From NCBI GenBank assembly GCA_009760885.1, contig CM019692.1, positions 58,704,964-58,768,963 of the forward strand: DNA of 64,000 nt, written 5' to 3'. The translations under genes and the position numbers were made by a program. The notes below the pieces were generated by a model, which worked only from the letters and a program-made list of their open reading frames with translations, searched no databases and was not told the origin of the DNA. Positions 46,501 to 59,600 of this stretch are shown here, piece after piece. Positions within the stretch are counted from its first letter, which is position 1, and the number at the start of each line of letters is the position of its first letter. This stretch comes from Achatina immaculata. Lineage: Eukaryota > Mollusca > Gastropoda > Stylommatophora > Achatinidae.

Positions 46501-49500
46501 ATAAAGAGGTTAGGAAAAACGTAAAGAAAGACAGGCAGGCCTATTTTGATAATATGGCGAGATAGGCAGAAGAAGCAGTTGGTAAAAACAATATGAGAGC
46601 TATGCATGAAATCACCAAGAAGTTGGCAAACAGACCATGTAGGATAGAAAAGCCCATCAAAAACAAGGAAGGTAAGGTAGTAACATCAGAAGAAGAGCAT
46701 ATGCAAAGATGGGTGGAATACTTCAGCGGAATCCTAAATAGGGCAGCACCAACAGAAATAGAGGAGATACCAGCAGCAGAGAATACACTAGACATCAATG
46801 TAGAACCACCCAGCAAGGCTGGAACTGAAGACGCTATCTAACCCTAACAACAATCAATCAAAAAATCATACGCAGAACATTCTTACCTGTATAAGTGCCA
46901 GTGGCTTTTGTGTGGTACGAACTAAGGTCTCAGTTTTCTCTTTCTCATCTCTCAGAATGGCAGAAAAGTTAACAGCTGCCACTGGTGCTTGAGACGGGGG
47001 ACTTGATGCAAGGGTTGCTCTCTGTTGCCAAGGGTTTTCTACTGCTGGTGGGCTTGTGGATATTACAGAACTAGCACCAGGAGTGCTTCTTCTGGCAGGC
47101 ACAGACTGTCCTCCACTTCAACAAATTGAAAACAATTTCTTCAGAGAAGTAGCATAACAATTCACAAAATAACCAACATAAAGTTTAAAAAAAATACTTT
47201 GTTATAAAAAGCAATAACTCTTAGCTTGCCATTAGCTCTTCAACAACTTCAAAAAAAAAAAAAAAACAAAAACAAACCAAACTACTGTCACATGGTTTTG
47301 TTCTATAGCTGAGAGTTCTAGTTCTTCTTCTTCAGCTTTCCAAGCCATTAAGGCTCACTGCTGCAGATAAAGTTCACCTCCATTCCTCTCTATTCCTAAT
47401 CTTCCCTCTCCAGTTGGTGACACCAATTTCTTTTATATCCTCTTCTATGTTGTCTTTCCATCTCTGTCTTGGTCTATCCCTTGGTCTTGTTTTCCTCATC
47501 TCTTGTGCATACATCACTTTCATTTTATAATATGGATCATTTTGCCTCTGGTCTCTTGTCAGCTGAGAGTTAACAATTTTAAATTGCCATCAATGCTAAA
47601 AATAGGCATTATGTTATTTCCCTGTAAAACATGGTGGCCATAGTTCTTTTATAACAAAAAAATGCTTATCCAACATACAAGTTGTTTGGTGGGGTTAGAT
47701 TACACATTAAATGGTTTACGACTTCACAGAAGGCCATGACAAAATTAATCAGTGGTTAATATGTGAAGATCAGTGTCCAGTTAAAAGGAGGACATCTATC
47801 GTTCTTCAGAAGCTAAACCAACTAAAGAAGCTGTGGAGAATGAATGAATGAACAGACTTTATTTTTGAAAAGTTAAGAATTGGGCACGCAGGCCCATTTA
47901 CCATTCTGCCCTTCATCATACAACTTTCATTCAGTCACAGATATTCAGCATTTGTTATTGAATATAATGTGTGCAAAAAAGCAAAAACTGAATAAATAAA
48001 TAATTAATAAACCTCTTCTTTCCATACACTCCACATTCTGTTTTATGCAACTACATGAAATAAACTTTATTGCATTCTCATATTCATTATAAACTCACAC
48101 TTTTTTGGAACAGCAATATAATTGATATAACAATCAAGTCATACTTTAAACTAATTTAGACTTTGACAGTATATATTGCCTATAATTTTCTTAAGCAAAT
48201 ACTTACTGATGCATTTATTCACACACACATATAACATAAACAAACACATCCACATGCACACACATGCACATGTATGTACACATAAAGACATGTGTACGTA
48301 CACATCTTATATCTTACATCCTTCACGTGCCGTTAAACATCATACAGGGCTCACAAGCTAGTTCGCCAATTTTTACCTGTTTTCAGCGAGCTTTTCAACC
48401 TCATCAAGGGATTTTATGCCTATTAATTTGGCTTCTCTTAACAATGTCCTCTTTAGAGTTTCACGTGGTCTGCCTCTTTTTTTTTCAACCTTTTGTATTC
48501 CACTTCATAGCTTGTTTTGGGATTCTTTGATCTTTTCTTCTCATCACGTGATCAACATATGTCCATCTCCTTTTTCTGATCACCTATGAAACTGGCTGTT
48601 GTTCAGTCATCTGTCTTATCTCTGCATTGTTCTTGAATTCGTTCCACTTTATGTCAAGGATTCTCTTTAGGCATTTGTTTTCAAAAGAGGCTAATTTCTT
48701 GTCTATTTCTTTAGTTGTTTTCCAGCTTTCACATACATAAATGAGGGTGGATATCACATTTGAATTGAACAGTCTTAACTTGGTTTTTGTGCTTATAACT
48801 TTTGAATGCCATATGTTCTCAAAATTCTTGAAGATCGATGCTGCTTTTGCAATAATAATTCTAACTTCCTTTCTGGTGTCATCATCCTGGTCTATGTAGA
48901 TGCCAAGGTATGCAAATTGATTGACTTCTTCAACATCTGTCCCTTCTACATGTATTTTTCCATTTTGATTAATGGGAACTTTAATTATTTTTGTTTTGTT
49001 CTTGTTAATTTCAAGTCCTATTTTGCTAGCCAGTGAAGACAGGGTATCTGTTTTTTCTTGCATGGAATTCATATTGTTACTGATAAGAGTTATGTCATCA
49101 GCAAAATCAAGATCTTCTAGTTGGGTCCCATGTACCAAATCAATATCTGTGTTACCTGTGCAGCATTTTCTCATTATGAAGTCTACTGCAATTCCAAAAA
49201 GCAAAGGAGACAGTATACATCCTTGTTTCATGCCTGTTTCATTCTGGAACCATTCACTCATCCCTTCTTCTGTTTTGACTGCACAAATATATCCATTGTA
49301 GAGGTCCTTAATGATGTTGACAATTTTAGATGACATTCCATACAGACTTAAAATTCTCCACAATGAATCTCTGTATATGCTATCAAATGCCTTTCTAAAG
49401 TCTATGAAGTTCAGTATTAATGGTTTCTGCTTTTCAATATGTTTTTCAAGTATTATTCTTAAAGTAAAGATTTGCTTGAGACAGCTTCTCCCTTTTTGAA

Positions 49501-52500
49501 ATCCCGCTTGTTCTTCTCTCATCTGTGGTATCCACTATATCTTTTAAGTCTATTCAAAATGACCTTGCAAAATACTTTTGACACAACTGATACTAAAGTT
49601 ACTCCTCTCCAACTGTTACGGTCACTAAGGTTGCCTTTTTTTTTTGTGGGTATTTTAACAATGATTTCTTTTTTCCATTTAGAATAGATCTTTTCTTCTT
49701 TCCAAATCTTATTAAACATTCTCTGTAGTTGTCTCATGCTGTTACTATTGATAGCTTTTAACATTTCGGGGGTTATTTCATCTTCAACTGCAGCTTCGTA
49801 GTTAGTCATTAAATTCATTGCTTGTTTCGATGTCATGCAATTTAATTTCATCTAGGTTGACATTTAGTTGTGGGGCTGGTAATTCTTTTGGGTGTGGTCA
49901 ATTAAGTATTTCTTGGAAGTGTTCAGCCCATCTTTGCTTTTGGTCTTTACTTGATATTAATAGGGTTTCAGTTTTGCTAAGGATTGGTCTCTCTTTAGAT
50001 GTAACCTGTTAGCCTCTTTTGTATGTTATATAAAGTTTTGATATCTCCTGTTTTTGCTGCTTTCTCTGCCTCTTTCGCCACTTTGTCTATGTATTTTCTT
50101 TTATCCCTTCTAGCTGAACTTTTTTTACTTTCTTGTCTATTTCTTTGTATGTTGCTTTCGCCAGATCTTTTCCAAGATCTGTCTTTACATTCAACATGTC
50201 TAATTTGTCTGCTCGTCTTTCATGTATGTATTTCCATGTGTTTTTTTATATCCATGCTTTTCTATTTGGTTTTTTCAGTCCAGCGCTTGCTTTTGCTGCT
50301 GTGATTATGGCTGCGCTGTAAGAATTCCATAAGTCATCTATACCTATCTCCTCTACTTCAGTGAATATTGTGGAATGACTGGCAAGCTCCTGAGTATTCT
50401 CTTCTTGTAGGCTGTGGCTGTTTATCTTTCTGTGTGTTGATTTCTGTGTTGGCTTTTCAGTTTTAGTTTTATTTTTCCTAAACACAGATTGTGATCACTG
50501 TTGACATCTGCACCCTTATATGCCCTTACATCTACATACACATACATACCGATATTGTTGTTGTTCGTTCATCGTCTTCGATGATGACCACAGCTTCATC
50601 TTGGTCTAAATAGGGTGAGGTGTGAGATGTGTCCATGTCTGACCAACTAGCCCTATATGAGCTTTAAAAGTTTTGCCACACACAGAACATACATGTCCAG
50701 ATTCAGTTGTGGGTGCCTGTGCTGCCTTGGCTTTTCACACTGTGCGTTTGTGTTGGGCACTTTCAACTCTTGAGCGCTCAGCTCTCTGGGCACCCAGAGT
50801 GGTTATAGGCCTCCATGATGGGCGGACTTGTGCTTTGGACTCTCAAGAGTTTTGTCTATCCCGAAGGCCTTGAGTGAGGTTTTGAGGATATCACTGTATC
50901 GCTTTTTTTGCCCTCCTGCTTTCTGTTTTCCGTTCAGAAGTTCCCCATATAGGAGTTGTTTGGGCAGTCGAGTGTTACTCATTCTGACCACATGCCCTGT
51001 CCAATGGATTTGCGCCTTTTGATTTGAAGCATTGTGTAGATGCTTGGAATTTTAGCTCTTGTGAGGACTTCAGTATCAGGAATCAACTGCTGCCATTTGA
51101 TGTTTAGTATTTTCCTGAGACAGTCTAGATGGAAATGATTTAGTTGAATTGCATGCCTACTGTAGACTGTCCATGTTTCAGCTGCATACATTAGTGCGGT
51201 CAGAACGACAGCTTTATAGACCTTTAACTTGGTGGCTACATACATTAGTGTGGTCAGAACGACAGCTTTATAGACCTTTAACTTGGTGGTAACGCTGAGT
51301 CCTATTCTTTCCCATGCATTTTTTCGTAGCCTCCCATATGGTGCCCTGGCTTTAGGTATTCTGGTGGTGATTTCAGCATCAAGGCTGACTGCCCTAGAAA
51401 AGGTATTGCCAAGATAAGTGAAATTTTCTACGGATTTTAGCTTTTGTCCCTTTATCATGATTTCCGGCTCAGTTTGTTGGAGGTGGGTTAATATACGACT
51501 TCTGTTTTTTCCGATGTTTATTGTAAGGACAAATGTCACATACTGCTGTGAAGTTATCCATAATAGTTTGCATGTTAGATACTGAGTTAGCATTTAGTGC
51601 ACGATCATCGGCAAACAGAAAGTCTTTGATTTTCGCATTCTTAACTTTTGAGGCAGCTTTTAATTGCCTTAAATTGAAGAGCTTTCCATCTGTTCTATTC
51701 TTTAATGGAATACAATTTTCGCCAGAGCTTCTGGAAGCATCCATGAGCATGGCCGAGAACACCATGCTGAAGAGTGTGGGTGCAAGGACACGTCCCTGCT
51801 TTACCCTACAGGTAATGGGAAAGGATTCGGAGATCTCACCATCATCGAGAACACATACCTTCGTGCCTTCATGAAAATTGACAAACTATTTCTATGAACC
51901 TGGCTGAGCATCCAAATTTTGCCATTATGAGCCAAAGACCATCCCTGTTGACTGTATCGAAGGCTTTGGTTAAGTCTACAAAAATGGTTAATAGGTCAGT
52001 GTGCTGCTCCCGGCACTTTTCCTGTAGTTGACGGATAGCAAAGATCCTGTCGACTGTTCCTCTTCTTGCTTGAAAACAGCTTACGTACCAATATACATGT
52101 ATACACATGCACATATACATATATACGCACACACATATACATAACTACACCTATTCATACATATGCACAAACACAAATACATATTAGAGGGACAGACAGA
52201 ACTACAGAAATTAGATTTTTAAAGACATGCATTTTTCCCATCGTAACATATGGCTGTGAGACCTGGACACTTAAAAAAACAGCTGAGAAACACATAAATG
52301 CCTCTGAATGTAAATGCTATGGAAGAGTCCTTCAAACATCATGGACAAATAAAGAACAAATATACCCATACTACATGAACTTAATACTGAAGAAGGTTGG
52401 TTAGTAAAGAAGATTAAATAGAGAAAACTTGAGAATTTTGGACATATTAAATGTCATGAGAGTAAACATCTTGGAAGAGTACATAGCAGGGAATAAGAAT

Positions 52501-53568
52501 TTCCAGAGAGAGAGACAGGCTCAAAGTGAAAATGGCAACAAGACAATGATGAACTGTGAATGGATGCATCAGCAGCAGGGCATCTTGCTTACAACCAAGA
52601 GGCTTCAAGAGAGCAAAGTTCTGCAAGGTACATGTTAATGAGTGAATGAATGAATGCAGGATTGCTAGGAAAGTCTCCATCTCCAGGATCATCAAGGTTT
52701 GAATTTTAATCTTATTTTGCATTTATTCTAGTCCAGTTAAAGAGGCAGGAGTTAATATGTTACATTACAGTGCTTCCTGACCAAAAAGAAAAATTGCCTC
52801 TTAGATCCACCTGAGGGCGGTTTGCAAAATTAATGTAATGCAGAAATGCAGTCTAGCTGAGAAAATGAAATGTACGAAGCCAATGGAAGCCTCATATATA
52901 TGTGAGGGACCACACACAGAAGCAACAACACCAATTGTCAGGCAGGATCTTCAGGAAATTGGAAGCCATCACTGACAAAAATAAGCCGTAGAATGACTGC
53001 TTCTGAAGATGAGAATGTTCTCGACTTCAATAACACAAATAAAATTAAAGTTCTAACCTTGATGATCCTGGAGGTGGAGACTTTCCTAGCATTCCAGCAA
53101 TGTTGATGCCACTGCCACTCGGTGTCCTGCTTCTTGCGGGTCCAGTTGGAAGAGGTGCAGAAACGTAAGTGGACTCGGCACTCTTGTCTTCAACCATGAG
53201 GTCACGGAAAGATTTTACTGTGCTTTCTACGTTGCCCCTGTTACAATAATAGCAAGTGAATGAATGTGCTCAGATACTCGGAGTAATGAAAATAATCTGC
53301 AAATAGTTGCTCATTTTAAGCAGCACCAGAGCTGTTTATTATAAGCATTACTTTGGCCATTCAAGCTAAGCATTCGACATAAACAATACTTTTGCAACAC
53401 CTTTGGTTTTTTACCCATAAGCAAACAAGAATTACATACTTGCAACAACAAAAATGCACTTGTTAAATAAAAAATTTCAATACTGAATGAGATTAAAAAC
53501 CACTTTTGTGAAAGTTTTTTTATAATGAAAACAATTCAACTAATGGGGGAAAAAAAGGGGGAGGGGGT

Positions 53569-53603
<35 letters not shown>

Positions 53604-56600
53604 ACTGATTGATTGATCTTTATTTCAAAAGGGTTAAGAAGAGAGTGAGAGAAAGAGGAGCAGCTCAGTTAATAGTGACCTACTTTCAGCAAGATTGTGA
53701 GCTTGGGATCCCTTTACTGTTGAAGTTTTCAAACCTGGTTAACAGGGCAGGGATACTTGTTTTCCACTGTAGTGGAGTCTGACAAGAGGCCTGTTTCTTG
53801 GGTCCACTCTTGGAATTTAAGCAAGTTACCACAACCCATTAACCATTCTACTCCAAAACGTATGTTTCATGATATTTTGGCACATCATCTAGCACAATCA
53901 AGTTAAATCACTGAAAGGAAGATGAACAGACAAAAAAATGTGGAACTGTTTAACTGTGTGAGCTTCAGTGACTTTTATGTGGCATGAACCAAAGTCTCTG
54001 TTCCAGAATCTTCAAACCGAATCAGTTTTAGAAATGTTTACCTGACACTTGTGTTAGGGAAAACAACTCCTCAAGTTACAGAATGGCTACTTGGAGTGAG
54101 GCACCCTAAACTGCACTGCACATACATCTGCTGGTGAATGAGAGGGGAATATAAGGTATTATGCGAAGAGACTTCACCAAAAGCAGGTGGAACACACAGA
54201 GAAAAAGAACAACTCACTAATTTTTAAATCCAATCCAGTCATCTACCAATACATATATTTACCATGCTGCCTTGGAAGTACTGGTTGGATTCACTTTATC
54301 TGCTGCCTCTGAGCTAATGACCTTCTGCTGTTTGTCTTTGGTGTCTTTACTTTGTTGCTTTTTAACATCTTTCCATGAAATGCGGCCAGAATATGCAGCC
54401 TTTTTCCTGAAAATCACAGCAAATAAACACTTCAGAAAAAGATTTCACAACTGCCTTTTTCTTTTCCCCCCTCTCAGAAGATGATACGGAAAGTTTTATG
54501 AAGAAAAAAAAAAATGTAGTTAAAAAAACTCTTCTTCAGCGTTCAGGTTCTGGTCATGTTAAATCTATAAGTCAAACGTCAGGAACAATTTTCAATCTTC
54601 TCCACATCTTTCCACTTCAAGTTAAATTCCTGCAGTCAGGTTTAGTGACACAAATCTAGCAGAATATTTCTGGAACTCTGGACAAAATTTCTGCAAAGAT
54701 ATTCATTTGTGGGACATATTTAGAGTTCTTACTGGTGATCTAGTAGTCCTCTGTGGCCAGTTATCAGAGTTAAAAAAAAATAAAAAGATGTTAAAAATTG
54801 ACTTTTTTCTAAAAAAAAATTGTAATAAATAAAAAATGAACCGAGAAAACTCAGACTTGTTTCATGAAGATTTCACCCGATGAAACTGGCAAAAATTTTG
54901 AACTTGGATCTAACTCTTGAGTACTGCTGTGTGCTTGAATTTTCTAAGTTTTTTTTTTAAATTAAAATTTTTTAAAACTTCAAGAGAGATGTCAGTGTTG
55001 TCTCACGTGTTAGTTTATCATCCAAAAATGGAACTGAGAGCTTTCCCCACAATTTTCTGTGCTTCACATAAATAATTAATAAAATTATTGCCTACTCTTT
55101 GCTTTTCATAAATCTGCCCACTATATATACAACCCCTTTTTTAAAAGTTTCTCTTTCATCCATTATATGGTTCTAAGGACTGTTATAGCCAGAGGTGGGG
55201 TGAGGGATACGCTCTCCACTCCAACGAAATGTCTCCAAGGCGCATGTCTCATATAGCCTCTGACAGTCAAGTCCAGCTCCTGGCCTTCTCATGGCAGAAC
55301 TGTTCAAACTGATAGGAGAAGGAGCGAAGGTGAATATCTGGCGCCTGAAAACCAGACGCTTCGGGTAGAGGAGAGTTATGTTTTGTAGCTCATCTACCGC
55401 TGCTGGCGAGATTCTTTAGGTGTAGTGCATGGAGTGGGGCTCCTCTCGGCTAGTGAAGAAAGGTGCAAATGGGGTTGCCGCATGGTGCCACTGTGAAAAG
55501 GTGAAAGAAAGGATTAAGTGAAGTAATCAGTAATCTTGAGGTCAGGACTGCTCAAATCACGGCACCTCTGCTCTGGAGGTCGGCCACGTCCTATGTGCAC
55601 TCATGCCAGATGAATTTCCTGAACTGGCTTAACCTAGGGGTTAAGACACTGCTGGCGAGAATCTTCGGATGCCATGCGTGGAGTGGAACTCCTCCCGGCC
55701 AACGAAGAAAATGCGAAAAAGAAATTAGGGTTGCCGTGCAGCGCCGATGTGAAAAGGTGATGGAAGGACAAAGTGAAGCTTAATCAGTATGTCCAGTAGT
55801 ATCGCGGCAAAAGCTACTCATACCATGGTACCTCTGCTCTAAGAGGCTGGCCACGTCCGATATACACCCATATTGGTGAAATATGCCTAAACTGACTTAA
55901 AACGGGTGAAACTTGATGGCTACTCATGTCACGATACCTCCGCTCTAGAGGTCGGTCACAACCTAAAACACGCCCATACTGGGATAATACGCCTAAACCA
56001 GCTCAACCCAGGGGTGAAACTTACTAGTGGTGAGGATTCGTCCTCCTGGACAAAAGCTTCGTCCTGGTCACAACTAGGAAGGGTAGCGGCCACGACTACA
56101 AAATGCTGAAGTCGGAGACACTAGACCAGTGCAGTCTAGACAAGCAACCACCTCTCACCCGATGGGGATGTATGCATATCCTAATCACACTGAGGTTTTC
56201 CAGTGAGAAAGTCCAACGCTGAACTAGATGGCAACCACCTCTCACCCACCAGGGATACTCAGGTATCCCAAAACACGTCGAGGTTTTCTGGTGAGAAAGT
56301 CCAACTCTAGATTAAACTGGTGTAATGAAAACCATGGTGTCATGCAATCCCGCTTCTGAGACCCACCAAGAATACAGGCTCAAGCCCTGTGATACTCTGA
56401 ACCTCTTGTGGTCCTCTCAGGGATCTCATGTGGTCCTTTCAGGGACCACAAGGGGACCATGGGACCTATCGAGGACCACAGGAGTAAATTCAGTAGGATC
56501 ACGGAGTAGTCTTGGTGGTAGAAGCAAACGAAGAAGAAGATCCATTACATTTCTCAGCTTAGTGTCCCTTATGTTCCACTAAGATTTACACAAAATGTAA

Positions 56601-59600
56601 TATCTTTTCCAATCTTTCATAACCTGTAACCTTGCAAGGATGTAAGATTGTGCAACCATTAATGCAATAATCAAAATGTGCTCAAATGATGACAAAGATG
56701 GGTTGAATTTCCTTGTCAAGAATGGAGAATGGTGTCTGTGCTTTCTGTCCGAGTGGGTGAACAACTGTTCTTATTTTCTCATGGTCTAGGGTTCCCCTGT
56801 GAAGCAGATGTGGATTACACCATTCCTAAAGATTGTGTAAATGATCTATTGAGTTATTATGTGGGTAGCAGGCTCCTTTCCCCGGATGGCACTCAGACAA
56901 CATGAGTGCTGCCATTCCTGATAACACAAGGTCACCTGGGCAGCTGAAGACAGAGTGTGTTGCCCAGCAAATGGCGCAGTCTGGGGAAACCCATCACACA
57001 CACACACAACTATGAGAGATGGTCATGCAGATGTCTCGGCTAGCATCATGGCTGGGCCCTGGCAGTCCCAAGAGAGCAACAGCAACACTGAGCCCAAAAG
57101 CTACGGAGCTCCCACTGAAGCCTGGAAGGGTCAGTGGGCTTTTGTTGGAGCAACAAAGCTGCAGACATGATACAGCTGATTTTTCTCGAACACTGAAGAA
57201 GAAGTTGACAAAGATCCCCCAACATCTTACAAAATTTACAGTGAATATGCACATGGTATGTAGAATAATTGATCTCTACCAGTATAGAATAATTCTTGGC
57301 ATAATACTGTGGTACAGAATAACTGTGAATGCATTAACATCATATATACTTTTCAATGGATTCAGATTCCTGCTGCATGATGTCTCTAAAACTTGTTGGG
57401 CTTGTTGCTAGCAGCAAAGGTGACACGGTCCCTGGTGATGGACTCTTTGTGATAAATTCTGCAGCATTTTCAGCCCTGAAACGTAAAGATGAAAATATGA
57501 ACACTCTACCATGTACAGCAATGAGGTCTGATGACAGAGGATAATACTGTCTTCTGTCTCCCTGGAACTGTAAGCCAGTGTTCTTTGTTGCGAATGCTGT
57601 GACAGTGTTGAGCCACAGCAATGTGTCAGCTTGGGAGTAGGTTAAAGTTGCTATACTTTCAGTTCCTGAGTGAAGCTAAAAGCCAGGGGGCATCCAATAC
57701 TTCTTTAGCAGACTCCACCGCCCATGGGGACTATCACAATCCCTGCCTTGTTAGTCAGGCTAGGTCTGTTACTGGGGGTACCAATGAAGCGATGAGACAG
57801 GGTCTTGGTTAGTTATGGTTCACCAACCCTGTGAACTATGGGTTGCCAATTCCCAAAATGGACAGAGTCTTCACCCTTGATAAAGGGAAGTAAATCACTG
57901 CAGGAAGAAAGAACAGTATTACCTACATTAACTACACAACTTCAACAAACTTGTACAACACTGATGTCAGAACTACTTATTTTTGTTTTAAGATTCTGGG
58001 ACTGCTAGTCTCAGAGTTTCTATACAACACACAGAAGTGAAGATGCATTCCAAATTAGTGGTCAGCAACTCACAGCTGACCAAGACCCTGTCCCACTTCT
58101 CTGCTGATGCCCCCCCCCCCTCCAACCACAGGAACCAGGCTCAACCTGACTAATAAGGCAGGGGATCGAGGTAGCCCTCGTGGTGGTGTAGTCTGCTAAA
58201 GAAGCACCGCACCTTTTTTCCTGCTTGACAACTCAATTCAGGGTCTGAAGAAAACAAAAGCCACTGTAGCCCACTTCCCATGTGACATAACGCTTGTGCT
58301 TGAACACCCTCATCTTACATCCTCCCCGTGCTGTTAAACATCACATAGGGCTTGCATGGTAATTTGCCAAGTTTTTCCGTTTTCTGCGAGTTTTTCAACC
58401 TCATCAAGGGATTTTCTGCCTACTAATTTGGCCTCTCTTAACAAAGTCCTCTTTAGAGTTTCATGTGGTTGACCTCTTTTTCTTCGGCCTTTTGTGTTCC
58501 AGTTGATGGCTTGTTTTGGGATTCTCTGACTGTTTCTTCTCGTCACAAGACCAATATATCTCCATCTCCTTTTTTCAGGTCACCAATGAGACAGCTTCTT
58601 GTTCACTCATCTGCCTTATCTCTGCATTGTTCTTGAATTCATTCCACTTTATACCGAGTATTTCCCTTAGGCATTTGCTTTCAAAAGAGTCTAATTTCTT
58701 GTCTATTTCTTTATATCATCATGCTGGCTGAAAACAACATTACTTGCAATTCCAGGGAGACATAAGAACAAGACTGCAAACATACAAAGTTTAAAATAAT
58801 CCGATCATAATCTTCTTACTGATTCTTGATCTAATACTTACTATTTAAATTACAGAGCTAATACTCTGCTTGGGTGCTTAAGATATCAGATACAACTTTT
58901 TTTTTTGTTCGTTTGCATAGTTAGAAACAGTAAGGCCTGTAAACAGCAAACTATTATGCTGAGGTATGCATGATCAGACTTGGGGGGGGGGAACTAGAGA
59001 GAAAACTTTTTAGACGTAAGAAAAAAAGAGATGGCTTCTTTTTATTGTGCCCGGCTGCTTTGTTTACAATTTTCTTGAGGGTAATAAAACATTTTTGCTC
59101 CAACACTTTCAAGGCTGTAGCATGTTTAAATACACCATAACAAACAATGAAGCTTTAGGCTTATAAACATTTAAACTCCTCTTGGCTTAAATATGATGTT
59201 TTTGGATACATCCTGTCTTCAGAAGCCAGCAAAGAGTGAATTTATCTCATCCTGCCTTCAAAAGCCAGCAAAGAGTGAATTTATCTCATCCTGCCTTCAA
59301 AAGCCAGCAAAGAGTGAATTTATCTCATCCTGTCTTCAGAAGCCAGCAAAGAGTGAATTTATCTCATCCTGTCTTCAGAAGCCAGCAAAGAGTGAATTTA
59401 TCTCAATCAACCCCACCAGAAAATAAGCAAACATTGTATAACATATTAAAAATAAAGAATAAAAAAATATTGCTGCAAAGCTGTGAAACCAACAAACAAA
59501 CAAACGAACAATATAAGCTACCCAGAATTAAAGTGTTAACAAGCTGATTTAAGAACCTTCTACTGTTTCCAGTCCAGGCCAATGTTCTGTAAGTGGAATT

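Larger units (their letters stand above)
54407..57349 (-). other. IBTK intron with repeat blocks
   Basis: Contains the GC-richer block and palindromic repeat. 56950-57200 includes an ACAC run and a GC-richer tract open in several frames but without a recognisable domain; probably a repeat. Confidence 0.5.

Noticed and set aside
56994..57411. Overlapping open frames on both strands
   Set aside because: GC-richer, stop-poor tract; no family recognised and no coherent splice sites apart from the IBTK exon at 57350.
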